Assembly (NCBI GenBank): GCA_964484465.1
Contig: CAZAFL010000040.1
Location: forward strand, 1 to 18,734
Length of the DNA stretch: 18,734 nt
From: CAZAFL01 sp964484465
Lineage (GTDB): Bacteria > Bacteroidota > Ignavibacteria > UBA10030 > SZUA-254
Direction of reading: 5' to 3'
Position numbers and translations under genes: made by a program. Positions 6,392 through 13,225 of this stretch are shown in pieces. Positions within the stretch are counted from its first letter, which is position 1, and each line of letters opens with the position of its first letter. The notes under the pieces are model-generated. The model was not told where the DNA came from. It did no database searches and saw only the letters and a list, made by a program, of their open reading frames with translations.

Positions 6392-7534
6392 CTACTTTAC
6401 TGCCGCCTGCAGCATTTTCACAAGGTCTAATTTCTCCCACGTGAACTCCCTTTCGCTCCGTCCGAAATGACCGTACGATGCGGTTTTCCGATAAATCGGC
6501 CGCAGGAGGTCAAGCCGTTTGATAATTCCACGGGGAGTCATATCCACTTCCTGTCGAAGAATCCTGCTGATTTGCGCGTCCGGAACTTCACCGGTACCGA
6601 ACGTATTCACATAAATTGAAACGGGTTCTGCAACACCGATCGCGTATGCTACCTGAATCTGACACTCTTTCGCAAGACCGGACGCAACGATATTTTTTGC
6701 AAGATGTCTTGAAGCATATGCAGCGCTGCGGTCGACTTTGGACGGGTCTTTACCAGAAAACGCTCCCCCACCGTGGGGAGCTCGGCCTCCGTAAGTATCA
6801 ACGATGATTTTTCTGCCGGTGAGCCCGCTGTCGCCGTGCGGTCCGCCGATTTCAAACCGGCCCGTCGGATTGACAAAATATTTCGTCTTCGCGTCGAGAA
6901 GTTCACGTGGAATAACTTTCTTGATGACGTGGTTGATAACATCCTCGCGAATTCTTTTCTGCGATGCGTCGGCATCGTGTTGTGTTGATATCACTACCGC
7001 TTCAACGCGTGCAGGAGTACGCCCGTGGTATTCGATTGTCACCTGGGATTTTGCATCTGGGCGAAGATAAGGCATGAGTTTGGGGGTCTTTTTCCGGATT
7101 TCGGCTAACCGTGCAACGAGTTTGTGAGCATACATGATCGGCATCGGCATGAACTCGGGTGTTTCATTATTCGCATAACCAAACATCATGCCCTGGTCGC
7201 CGGCGCCGCCGGTATCAACACCTCGCGCGATATCCTGAGATTGCGCATGAATGCTCGAGATGACGGAACACGAATCCGCATCGAAGCGGTATTCAGCCTT
7301 GGTGTAGCCAATTTCACGCACCGTATTGCGTGCGATCGATTGAATATCCACGTAGGCATTGGTTGTGACTTCACCGCCGACCATAACAAGCCCGGTCGTC
7401 ACAAAACATTCACACGCGACACGCGAATGTCTGTCCTGTGCCAGCAGTGCATCCAGTACCGCGTCTGAAAGTGCATCACAAACCTTATCGGGGTGCCCTT
7501 CTGAAACAGATTCTGAAGTAAAAAGATGTGACAT
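6392..7534 (-). CDS. metK: S-adenosylmethionine synthase
   Basis: A 380-residue enzyme that makes S-adenosylmethionine from methionine and ATP, in the usual tetramer. Visible motifs are TSESVSEGHPDKVCDALSDA with the ATP-binding His14 (residues 6-25), GGAGDQGMMFGYA (the conserved hexapeptide region), GGPHGDSGLTGRKIIVDTYGG, and the P-loop-like GGGAFSGKDPSKVDRSAAY. The start is ATG 7534: MSHLFTSESVSEGHP is where the family begins, AAAGGGA precedes it, and it lies 16 bases after the stop of the upstream nucleotidyltransferase. The 48 extra codons that could be read upstream overlap that gene and are rejected. Length matches the family, with no missing motif. Confidence 0.96.
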   Translation of the reverse strand: MSHLFTSESVSEGHPDKVCDALSDAVLDALLAQDRHSRVACECFVTTGLVMVGGEVTTNAYVDIQSIARNTVREIGYTKAEYRFDADSCSVISSIHAQSQDIARGVDTGGAGDQGMMFGYANNETPEFMPMPIMYAHKLVARLAEIRKKTPKLMPYLRPDAKSQVTIEYHGRTPARVEAVVISTQHDADASQKRIREDVINHVIKKVIPRELLDAKTKYFVNPTGRFEIGGPHGDSGLTGRKIIVDTYGGRAPHGGGAFSGKDPSKVDRSAAYASRHLAKNIVASGLAKECQIQVAYAIGVAEPVSIYVNTFGTGEVPDAQISRILRQEVDMTPRGIIKRLDLLRPIYRKTASYGHFGRSEREFTWEKLDLVKMLQAAVK

Positions 7535-7550
7535 GATGTTTTTCCCTTTA

Positions 7551-8525
7551 TTAATAAAAATCGAGTTCTGATGAATCGCCGACATTAATGCGTTTAAACG
7601 TTCCTTTGACAATCGCGTTGTTGCCGATAATAGAATTGTCGAGGAGTGTTTTGCTGACCTGTGCCTCCTCGCTGACAATGGAATTTCTAACGAGCGAATC
7701 CGCTACCGTCGCTCCTGCTGCAATCGTCGCGTATGGTCCAATAACAGAATTCGTAATCTTCGCTCTCGCAGAGACATACACCGGCGGCACAATCACGACT
7801 CCGTCGATGGTCACTGTGGTCGGTTTCTTCTCCAGAAGATGTCGATTGGTCGCAAGAAGAGTTTCCGGCTTGCCGCAATCGTACCATCCTTCCACGTTAA
7901 ACGTCCTGATTTTTTCTCCTCCTTTTATCATCAGCTCGAGCGCATCGGTCAATTGATACTCGCCTTTTGTCTTCACATCCTTTGTAATAAGCTCGCTGAC
8001 GCAATCACCAAGAAGTTTGGGGTTGCGAATCCAGTAGAGGCCGACAATCGCCATGTTACTCGACGGGTGTTCAGGTTTCTCGACGACATGGGAAATAAAT
8101 CCATCACGTGTTTCTGCAACACCGAATCGCCGGGGATCCTCGACATGCTTCACTCCGACTGCAGTATGCTTGCCGGAGACAACCGGTTTCAGGTCGACAT
8201 CAAAAATTGTATCTCCGAGAATAATAAGAAGTGGATCGGACGTAAATTTTTCTTTCGAAAGGTAGATGGAGTGCGCCAGACCCTTCCGCTCTTCCTGTTC
8301 GATGAAATCCACTTTGAGCCGATAATTCGCATGGACGTAATCGCGAATCTTATCGCCGAGGTATCCCACAACGATCGTTGCTTCATCAAACCCCTCCTCG
8401 ATCACCTTATCGAGAATATGTCCGATGATAGGTTTTCCTGCAACATTGAGGAGAACTTTCGGCAGCGTGTACGTATGAGGCCGCAGCCTGCTGCCGACTC
8501 CGGCAACTGGAATGATAGCTCTCAT
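7551..8525 (-). CDS. sugar-phosphate nucleotidyltransferase (RmlA-like, with C-terminal beta-helix)
   Basis: A 324-residue cytosolic enzyme that activates a sugar 1-phosphate with an NTP. The N-terminal Rossmann-like domain carries the nucleotide-binding signature GVGSRLRPHTYTLPKVLL (residues 9-26), the metal-binding GD in IILGDTIFDVD (about 96-106), VVEKPEHP (about 147-154), EYQLTDALELMI and GWYDCGKPETLLATN. From about residue 240 a run of hexapeptide-like turns (VIVPPVYVSARAKI, SVIGPYATI, SLVRNSIV, DNSIIGNNAIV) indicates a left-handed beta helix, as in longer RmlA/StrD-type enzymes. The substrate could be glucose- or another hexose-1-phosphate; sequence alone does not settle this. It is the first protein gene of the cluster, just downstream of two tRNA genes, and lies 16 bases before metK. 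Confidence 0.9.
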   Translation of the reverse strand: MRAIIPVAGVGSRLRPHTYTLPKVLLNVAGKPIIGHILDKVIEEGFDEATIVVGYLGDKIRDYVHANYRLKVDFIEQEERKGLAHSIYLSKEKFTSDPLLIILGDTIFDVDLKPVVSGKHTAVGVKHVEDPRRFGVAETRDGFISHVVEKPEHPSSNMAIVGLYWIRNPKLLGDCVSELITKDVKTKGEYQLTDALELMIKGGEKIRTFNVEGWYDCGKPETLLATNRHLLEKKPTTVTIDGVVIVPPVYVSARAKITNSVIGPYATIAAGATVADSLVRNSIVSEEAQVSKTLLDNSIIGNNAIVKGTFKRINVGDSSELDFY

Positions 8526-8565
8526 TAATAAGTTTCGTGTATGATAAAGGACTTCATGCTCAGTG

Positions 8566-8582
8566 TGCCCCCAACCGGATTC
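8566..8582 (-). repeat. duplicated 3' end of the tRNA-Glu gene
   Basis: Bases 8566-8582 match the last 17 bases of the tRNA-Glu gene (8635-8651) at 15 of 17 positions, with TGCCCCCAAC identical in both. The copy is directly next to the double hairpin at 8583-8612. It looks like a short direct repeat left when a small element inserted at the tRNA 3' end. Confidence 0.55.
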
Positions 8583-8612
8583 TCCGCCACAGGCGGATGC
8601 GCCTCCGGCGCA
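8583..8612. repeat. REP-like double hairpin, copy 1
   Basis: Two adjacent perfect 6-bp hairpins with 3-base loops: TCCGCC-ACA-GGCGGA (8583-8597) and TGCGCC-TCC-GGCGCA (8598-8612). They are more GC-rich than the surroundings. A related element is present at 10416-10447. The position, between the nucleotidyltransferase start and tRNA-Glu, is non-coding. The structure is like repetitive extragenic palindromes; no transposase of the RAYT type is visible in the window. Confidence 0.65.
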
Positions 8613-8634
8613 GAACCGATCGTAAATTTTCTCG

Positions 8635-8707
8635 TGCCCCCAACGAGATTCGAACTCGTGTTACAAGCTTGAAAAGCTCGTGTCCTAGGCCTCTAGACGA
8701 TGGGGGC
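8635..8707 (-). tRNA. tRNA-Glu (anticodon UUC)
   Basis: On the minus strand a 73-base cloverleaf can be folded: acceptor GCCCCCA (8707-8701) with TGGGGGC (8642-8636), D region GTCTAGAGGCCTAGGAC, anticodon stem CGAGC/GCTTG with loop TTTTCAA, T arm ACGAG-TTCGAAT-CTCGT, and discriminator A. The anticodon is TTC, for glutamate. The TCTAGAGGCC(T)AGGAC D arm is typical of bacterial tRNA-Glu. The 3' CCA is not encoded. Confidence 0.95.
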
Positions 8708-8812
8708 GAAGGCAAATTTAACTGCACCGGTTGGATGCAAGAATTACACCTTCTCGTTCAATCACAAATCGGCAATTCGCAATTGGTAATGAACCATTGA
8801 AAATTGATTGGG

Positions 8813-8888
8813 GGTGTCCAGAGGGACTTGAACCCTCGACCTCCAGGGCCACAACCTGGCGTTCTAACCAAACTGAACTATGGACACC
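8813..8888 (-). tRNA. tRNA-His (anticodon GUG)
   Basis: On the minus strand: acceptor GTGTCCA (8887-8881) paired with TGGACAC (8820-8814), the extra G-1 at 8888 opposite discriminator C at 8813 (diagnostic for tRNA-His), D arm AGTTCAGTTTGGTTAGAAC, anticodon stem CCAGG/CCTGG with loop TTGTGGC, and T arm GAGGG-TTCAAGT-CCCTC. The anticodon is GTG. The 3' CCA is not encoded. It is transcribed before tRNA-Glu, 105 bases upstream of it. Confidence 0.95.
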
Positions 8889-8903
8889 ATGTGAATGAGG
8901 CAT

Positions 8904-8934
8904 AAAAGATACTCAAAATCTGCGGGAAAATCAA
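8904..8934 (-). promoter_or_regulatory. Bacteroidota-type promoter for tRNA-His/tRNA-Glu
   Basis: On the minus strand TTG (8934-8932) and TATCTTTT (8911-8904) are 20 bases apart. This matches the Bacteroidota -33/-7 pattern (TTG, TAnnTTTG) at seven of eight bases in the -7 box. The predicted transcription start would lie a few bases before the tRNA-His 5' end at 8888. Confidence 0.55.
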
Positions 8935-9015
8935 GGAAATGTTGGTTGGAAAAACCCCTGCCTTATAGTACGGCATCAATTTACGTTTCCGAAGACCGAC
9001 TTTTGCCCGAGAGGT

Positions 9016-9585
9016 TCAATCTTCGATATGATAATATTCTCTTACAGCTTCGTAATCAGTGTAATTAATTGGAGCAGCATTGCTGTCCACCTTAACTCCT
9101 CCTGGAATAATCACATACCGATACAAATTAGAAAAGCCGATCGGCCCTGGGTCTAAATTATCGTCCAAGTCGAAATAAATTACCTTCAAAGTGTCGACTA
9201 CAAATCTGAACGTCAATTGCTGGTGTATCCCTCTTATTGATTCATATATGGTAACAGGTAACGGTGTGGGATCGGGTAAGCCTCCGAATTTCACATACAT
9301 TAAGACGACACCGTGGTTTACGATATTTGTATCAAGAGAAGGGACATAAATGGGATACTGCTGTACCGCCTTACCAAACTCATCCTTTAATGTCCAAGCG
9401 ACCATTGAAAACGGCGCCCATTCTGAATAAACGACATCAGCTGTACCCGGAGGTCCAGCAGGACCCATCGGTCCTTCTTTTGTACAACCATAATACATAA
9501 TGCTGAGCAGGATAATGACAATCTGAAGAGAAACCCTAATAATTTTTGGACGTGAGCATCTATTTTTTTTGCATCTTATCTTCAT
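9016..9585 (-). CDS. putative lipoprotein with short collagen-like tract
   Basis: A 189-residue protein with a basic N-terminus (MKIRCKKNRCSRPKIIR), a hydrophobic helix at about residues 18-31 and a lipobox ending in Cys34 (YYGC). The predicted mature protein starts CTKEGPMGPAGPPGTADV. This Cys followed by three or four Gly-X-Y triplets is a familiar layout in Bacteroidota cell-surface lipoproteins. The remaining ~140 residues are beta-rich (YSEWAPF, VLMYVKFGG, LTFRFVVDTLKVIYFDLDDN, YRYVIIPGGV) and ligand is unknown. AAGGAAG lies just before the ATG. The gene stands alone, about 430 bases right of the tRNA promoter region's genes and 218 bases from the next lipoprotein gene. Function is unknown. 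Confidence 0.75.
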   Translation of the reverse strand: MKIRCKKNRCSRPKIIRVSLQIVIILLSIMYYGCTKEGPMGPAGPPGTADVVYSEWAPFSMVAWTLKDEFGKAVQQYPIYVPSLDTNIVNHGVVLMYVKFGGLPDPTPLPVTIYESIRGIHQQLTFRFVVDTLKVIYFDLDDNLDPGPIGFSNLYRYVIIPGGVKVDSNAAPINYTDYEAVREYYHIED

Positions 9586-9803
9586 AAGGCTTCCTTCCAG
9601 ATACTATCCAGGAGACATGTTATTTCGAGCGTTTTCCCGATATCGGTAAATTTACTGCCCTTAGTCTGTAGCAGCATACACCGGAATGTAAGCTCTGCGT
9701 ATCAAAATGTGCTTCGAAAGTCGAATTTTTTTTATGCCATAACGACCTCCATCAAAACAAATTTGAACGCCTGATTATTGGCGGGTTATTGTTTATTTTT
9801 TTT

Positions 9804-10268
9804 CTAATATATCCTTTCAAACTTCTTATAACCCCCATCAAAAAAAAGTCCTCTCAGAATTACCGTATCTTTTGTTGGAAATTCCATATCCCACGGAATC
9901 CAAGAGTCGGTAAAGCTATCATATATTTTTAACACATCAGCTGAGTCCCTCATAAATGGAGGGTAAATATCGCGCTCTATCTTGTAGGGTTCTGTCAAAA
10001 GCAATGTATCATTCTGGTAGGCCGACCAGATGTTTTTAGAAGTAAATTTCTCCTGTCTTGTGTAACTGACTCTTTGTGGCGTGAGATGTCCGCCAATATT
10101 TTCCGACTCAATCCAATTCCAAAACCCAACTATCTCCGGTTGTGGATTATTGGAGAGTGGGCTTTGAACTATATTGTCTTCAAGTCGGCAGTTTTCAAAT
10201 GACGAGATGATCACAACAAATAGAAAAATGTTAACGTATCGAGTACGTATTATGAATGGTTTTATCAT
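9804..10268 (-). CDS. putative small lipoprotein
   Basis: A 154-residue protein with a basic N-terminus, a hydrophobic segment (VNIFLFVVIISSF) and a Cys at residue 27 (FENC), a weak lipobox. The mature part, with IVGFWNWIESENIGGHLTP, QNDTLLLTEPYKI and DTVILRGLFFDGGYKKFERIY, has the pattern of small Bacteroidota lipoproteins that begin with a Gly-x-Trp-x-Trp strand and end in a GY-K-x-F-x-R-I strand, probably a lipocalin-like barrel. No catalytic residues are recognised. It is in the same orientation as all following lipoprotein genes and left of the tRNA-Arg fragment. Confidence 0.65.
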   Translation of the reverse strand: MIKPFIIRTRYVNIFLFVVIISSFENCRLEDNIVQSPLSNNPQPEIVGFWNWIESENIGGHLTPQRVSYTRQEKFTSKNIWSAYQNDTLLLTEPYKIERDIYPPFMRDSADVLKIYDSFTDSWIPWDMEFPTKDTVILRGLFFDGGYKKFERIY

Positions 10269-10415
10269 ACTACCTCACACATGTCTTACGAATATGCAGT
10301 ATGTCCGGAATGGTCTATTTCTTGAGCAGAACGACACATAGAGCAAATTTGTGACGAGAAATACAAAAACGCCATAACACACCATAAGTGGCTATCTTGC
10401 GAACCGCGGCCCGAA

Positions 10416-10447
10416 TCTGCGCCGAAGGCTGATGAGCCTCCGGCTCA
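10416..10447. repeat. REP-like double hairpin, copy 2 (first arm degenerate)
   Basis: TGAGCC-TCC-GGCTCA (10433-10447) is a perfect 6-bp hairpin with the same TCC loop as copy 1 at 8583-8612. The preceding arm (10416-10432) reads like a damaged version of the first hairpin, with GCC-GAA-GGC at its core. Both copies share the frame GGCkGATGmGCCTCCGGC. Copy 2 ends 17 bases from the tRNA-Arg 3' fragment, just as copy 1 is next to tRNA-Glu sequence. Confidence 0.55.
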
Positions 10448-10464
10448 GCACGCGAATAAAGCAG

Positions 10465-10507
10465 TGACCCCGGCGCGAATCGAACGCGCAACCCTCAGCT
10501 TAGAAGG
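10465..10507 (-). tRNA. 3' fragment of tRNA-Arg (UCU), likely attachment-site remnant
   Basis: On the minus strand, in order: anticodon loop CTTCTAA (10506-10500) with anticodon TCT, 3' anticodon stem GCTGA (10499-10495), variable loop GGGTT, T arm GCGCG-TTCGATT-CGCGC (10489-10473), acceptor strand CGGGGTC (10472-10466) and discriminator A (10465). The expected 5' stem TCAGC, D arm and 5' acceptor strand are absent; upstream sequence is unrelated. This is the half that tyrosine integrases leave as the distal att copy. It cannot make a tRNA. By that logic the foreign segment would lie to the right of 10507. Confidence 0.7.
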
Positions 10508-10719
10508 AAGGTGTCATGCTCAAATGAACCATCAATAAAACTATTTTGAGCAATTTTCTCAACTGATGTGATGGGTACTGTTAGCAGATCTGTTAGCACA
10601 TCAAACGCAAAGCTAAACACCCGGATTTGTGAGAAGTTTAGTTGATTAAGCTGTATTAGGAACTCAACTTTGCCAAGATAGAAAAATTGCAATCTAGTTT
10701 CAAGTTTGTCTCGATACAA
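10495..10719 (-). CDS. doubtful 74-codon ORF next to the tRNA-Arg fragment
   Basis: The frame has only a TTG start (MYRDKLETRLQFFYLGKV...) and no clear ribosome site. Its last codons (HDTFLLS) and stop overlap the anticodon-stem part of the tRNA-Arg fragment. Composition is coding-like (LIQLNQLNFSQIRVFSF, LTDLLTVPITSVEKIAQNSF), so it may be the tail of a gene cut by the same event that broke the tRNA. It matches no family I recognise. I would not treat it as an expressed gene without a homologue. Confidence 0.25.
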   Translation of the reverse strand: MYRDKLETRLQFFYLGKVEFLIQLNQLNFSQIRVFSFAFDVLTDLLTVPITSVEKIAQNSFIDGSFEHDTFLLS

Positions 10720-10828
10720 GGGTGATATTGATTTTGGAACATATGGTCAGGGCTCATTGATGATTGCACATTTTTGATTCAAGGTTTTTTACTCATTGGT
10801 ATTGTTTTCCAGAGCAGTTATTTGCCGT

Positions 10829-10835
10829 GTTATGC
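10829..10835 (-). repeat. isolated attC outer box (GTTATGC) downstream of the TonB-C gene
   Basis: On the gene strand GCATAAC lies 65 bases after the stop of the 10901-11428 gene, in the context GCGCATAACACGGCAAAT. This resembles the GCGCATAACAGGCAAAAG that opens the complete attC-like sites. No matching second half is found to the left, so it is either a decayed site or a chance match. Confidence 0.35.
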
Positions 10836-10900
10836 GCAGTTGGTTTGCGGCGACGAACCAGAAGTGCAGATGGATAAGTTTGCAGTTTCATAAGTTACGA

Positions 10901-11428
10901 TCAAGGTTTGAATCGAAACGGCATTAACACCCACCAACTTCCCACTTGGTGTCTTGAGTCAACCTTATATTTCTGCTGAATGGCTGCACGTAGGGCCACT
11001 TTGTTGAAAACAGTGTTCGTGGATTTCACTACAATAGATTTCACCACACGACCTGTCGTGTCGACAAGATTCCTAATAATTACAGTGCCTGAGTCCTTTG
11101 CAACGGCCGCATCAGGAGGATAAACTGGCCGTACCATTTGAGTCAAAATTGGAGCACGGTAGCCGTCAATCCATTCCCTAGTATCAGACCAAGCAGGTTC
11201 ATTCAAAGTAAAAATGGTTGTGTCAATTACGAATTCGTCAGTCAGCTTTATAGGCAATGACAACCTTTGGTCATCGACGTACTGGACGACAGAGGTATTC
11301 GCACCCCCAACGCATCCAGTGAAGATACCCTCCACAATGATTATGCTTAAGATGATGAAAAAATGATTAATGCTGGCTCCGATAAAATTTGTTATAAGCC
11401 CAGGCGCACAAGCAAACCAATAGCGCAT
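10901..11428 (-). CDS. TonB C-terminal domain protein, probable lipoprotein
   Basis: 175 residues as read from the only ATG. The segment PILTQMVRPVYPPDAAVAKDSG, then TVIIRNLVDTTGRVVKSIVV, NKVALRAAIQQKYKV and GSWWVLMPFRFKP, fits the TonB C-terminal (PF03544-type) domain: the P-x-YP-xxA start, a V-x-x-x-VD-x-xG-x-V strand, the hydrophobic helix and the final W-x-x-x-P-x-x-F strand. Upstream is a hydrophobic stretch and a lipobox-like IFTGC at about residue 40, so it may be a lipid-anchored periplasmic protein instead of a classical transmembrane TonB. The first ~15 codons overlap attC-like sequence, so the true start may lie further in. It is the last clear gene of the putative cassette run. 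Confidence 0.75.
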   Translation of the reverse strand: MRYWFACAPGLITNFIGASINHFFIILSIIIVEGIFTGCVGGANTSVVQYVDDQRLSLPIKLTDEFVIDTTIFTLNEPAWSDTREWIDGYRAPILTQMVRPVYPPDAAVAKDSGTVIIRNLVDTTGRVVKSIVVKSTNTVFNKVALRAAIQQKYKVDSRHQVGSWWVLMPFRFKP

Positions 11429-11433
11429 GCCGT

Positions 11434-11440
11434 GTTAGGC
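11434..11440 (-). repeat. isolated attC outer box (GTTAGGC) downstream of the 11462-11950 gene
   Basis: On the gene strand GCCTAAC, an exact fit to the attC consensus RYYYAAC, lies 21 bases after the upstream gene's stop in the context GCGCCTAACACGGCATGCGC. Like the GTTATGC at 10829 it is followed by ACACGGCA. The partner half is not found before the next gene begins. Confidence 0.4.
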
Positions 11441-11461
11441 GCAGGCACGAGACGGCATACT

Positions 11462-11950
11462 TTATAGGTAATCACCCTTTCTAGGTGGAAGCGCCTTGTA
11501 TTCTGGTTTAGACCAGATTATGTCGTTTAGTAGACTTTGCAAACTTTCAATGTAATACTTGACCTTGCTTCGTGGATCGATTGGATCGTACCATGTGACT
11601 GTTTTGTCCTGATCGTTGTATTTGATTCGAATGACTTGTGGACCGAGATCGGGTTGCACAACCATGTTTGGTAGTCGATCAATGGTGTCTGGGAATGAAA
11701 AAAACTTCATTTGTTCCACTTTGGTAAGGATAATCTCCTGCTCTCTTTTAGTTAGCCACATGGTAGCCGTAGCCGCTCCTGGAATCAGATCCTTTTGAAA
11801 GGTGCCATGAAATGTATCTAGTTCGTCAAATTTTCCGGAGTGATAGAAAATTTGAATGAATTGAAGATCGTGACTAATATCCGAGCTCGGAGAGAGAGTC
11901 CGACAACCAAAGACAAAGATGCCTATTAGCAGAATCAATGATAATTTCAT
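11462..11950 (-). CDS. putative lipoprotein of unknown function
   Basis: A 162-residue protein. The start is ATG 11950 (MKLSLILLIGIFVFGCRTLS), which gives a textbook lipoprotein signal with a lipobox ending at Cys16; the frame can be read 33 codons further but that part overlaps the neighbouring gene's end. The mature part has an acidic/aromatic region (DLQFIQIFYHSGKFDELDTF), a helix LTKREQEIILTKVEQMKFFSF, a strand VIRIKYNDQDKTVTWYDP and a C-terminal helix with YYIESLQSLLNDII. I do not recognise the family. An attC-type outer box follows its stop by 21 bases. Confidence 0.7.
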   Translation of the reverse strand: MKLSLILLIGIFVFGCRTLSPSSDISHDLQFIQIFYHSGKFDELDTFHGTFQKDLIPGAATATMWLTKREQEIILTKVEQMKFFSFPDTIDRLPNMVVQPDLGPQVIRIKYNDQDKTVTWYDPIDPRSKVKYYIESLQSLLNDIIWSKPEYKALPPRKGDYL

Positions 11951-12000
11951 TTTCAATCTTGTAACTATCTTGTTCTCAAACACGACTCGTGCTTGCGCCT

Positions 12001-12007
12001 GTTGTGC
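12001..12007 (-). repeat. isolated attC outer box (GTTGTGC) downstream of the beta-propeller-like gene
   Basis: On the gene strand GCGCACAACAGGCGCAAGCACGAG lies about 38 bases after the 12046-13038 gene's stop. It aligns with the opening of the complete sites (GCGCATAACAGGCAAAAGCATGACG). Only this half is recognisable, so the site seems truncated. Confidence 0.4.
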
Positions 12008-12045
12008 GCAGTTGGCGGCCGACCAATTGCTTGTGACGCATCGGC

Positions 12046-13038
12046 TCACGGTGATAACCTCAAAGCATAGAGCGAATAGGCCGAGATTGCTCCCGGAGGC
12101 TCTTGTGCTGGACCTCGTGCACTACCGTAGACGATGTAGGCATCGTTGGAGGCCCAATTAGGGAATAGACTGACGGAAAGTCCCCCGGGATTGGTGTTAA
12201 CGTCTAAGATCGATTTCACTTTGGTAGTACGGTCCATGATGCCAATTTCAGTGTCATCGTCCACACGACTGCCGCCGACCCCTGTGGGATAGTTGCAGTA
12301 GAGGATGCGGGTCCCCAGGCTGTTGTAGCGCAACCAAACAAGCTGTCGAGAGAACTCGGCAGAAAGCGTATCGCGGTGCCCCGTCGCCAAGGTGTACTCC
12401 ACGACGAGTGGCGACAGTGTGCTCCTGTTGATGGGAATGAGGAGCTTGGTACCGTCGGGACTGACGTCGAAGCCATTGACCACCTCCGAGGCGCTCACCT
12501 CAGGGAAGTACTGGAAGACGAGACTGTCTTGTCCTTGGTTCTCTCGATAACGATAGTAGCCAGGCAAAAGTCCACGGTTGTTGCCGTAGCTGTAATAGAT
12601 AAGACTGTTCAGAGGGGCCGAGAAGATCGCGCTGGAAATGTTGAAGGTGCTATCTCGCAAGAGTCTTGTTTGAAGGGACTGCAAGTCGAGTTCAAGCAAG
12701 GCACCGTCGGATACGTCGACGAACTCGGACCGGACGAGATAAACCTTGGAGGTGCCCTGCGCACAGGTCAGGAAGTGATGGGGGCCGTAAAGAATCAAAA
12801 GCGAATCTTGCAGGACTTGAAGTTGCTGATTGACCAGCAGTAGGCGCACCGGTATGGCCGTGAGGATTCGGTCGTTTTGCGAGACGCCCATCCAGAAATT
12901 GCCTCCAATAATGCTTTGGTTGGCGTTCAGGATTAGCACGATGTTGGAATTTATGTGCTCGGTGCCATCGTCCTTGCACGAGACAAACAAGGAAAGGCCT
13001 ACGAGTAACGCAATTTTGAAGCAAAAATATTGATGCAT
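12046..13038 (-). CDS. TolB/WD40-like beta-propeller lipoprotein
   Basis: A 330-residue protein starting at ATG 13038 (MHQYFCFKIALLVGLSLFVSC), a lipoprotein signal with Cys21. Upstream in-frame codons cross the attC-like site and are rejected. The body shows repeated beta blades of the PD40 kind: VYLVRSEFVDVSDGALLELD, VVNGFDVSPDGTKLLIPINR, VWLRYNSLGTRILYCNYP, DTEIGIMDRTTKVKSILDVN and LFPNWASNDAYIVYGSARGP. The SPDGTKLLIP and PNWASNDAYIVY turns are typical. Such propellers usually bind protein or polysaccharide partners at the envelope; no enzymatic residues are evident. The ATG is 90 bases downstream of an attC-like half site, consistent with a cassette gene. Confidence 0.75.
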   Translation of the reverse strand: MHQYFCFKIALLVGLSLFVSCKDDGTEHINSNIVLILNANQSIIGGNFWMGVSQNDRILTAIPVRLLLVNQQLQVLQDSLLILYGPHHFLTCAQGTSKVYLVRSEFVDVSDGALLELDLQSLQTRLLRDSTFNISSAIFSAPLNSLIYYSYGNNRGLLPGYYRYRENQGQDSLVFQYFPEVSASEVVNGFDVSPDGTKLLIPINRSTLSPLVVEYTLATGHRDTLSAEFSRQLVWLRYNSLGTRILYCNYPTGVGGSRVDDDTEIGIMDRTTKVKSILDVNTNPGGLSVSLFPNWASNDAYIVYGSARGPAQEPPGAISAYSLYALRLSP

Positions 13039-13127
13039 GATGGGTATGATGTTAGTGTAGAATCGACTTTTCAAGCTACGACGTGCATGACGGCTGAGCA
13101 CAGCTAAACAGGTAGGCCGTCTATTGC

Positions 13128-13213
13128 GGCTAACGTCTGGCAAAAACACGCAACATTTTTGTGAACTATGACAAAGACAAATGGCCAGTGAACAAAAATG
13201 TTGAGTGAGGCTT
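13128..13213 (-). repeat. attC-like site A (partial)
   Basis: From GGCTAAC (13128-13134) through GTCTGGCAAAA to ...GTTGAGTGAGGCTT, this matches the left two thirds of sites B-D. It also shares GACAAAGACAAATGGCC with site B. After GGCTT the similarity stops and no distal box is found, so the half next to the cupin gene has been lost or replaced. It lies between the cupin gene and the beta-propeller gene, as a cassette site should. Confidence 0.7.
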
Positions 13214-13225
13214 TTCATAATGCAG

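Noticed and set aside
7535..7678. 48-codon N-terminal extension of metK
   Set aside because: It overlaps the end of the nucleotidyltransferase. The family starts at MSHLFTSESVSEGHP, which has its own ribosome site.
7839..8528. 229-codon plus-strand open frame antisense to the nucleotidyltransferase
   Set aside because: It is a shadow of a strongly conserved enzyme gene on the minus strand and its translation shows no family features.
9757..9798. GCCTGATTATTGGCGGGTTATTG region after the 9804 gene as an attC site
   Set aside because: It has a box-like AATAAC/GTTATG pair but the arms do not pair in attC fashion and it has no similarity to sites A-D.
12376..12843. 155-codon plus-strand open frame inside the beta-propeller gene
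   Set aside because: The opposite strand encodes a signal peptide and blade motifs. This frame has neither and is a shadow.
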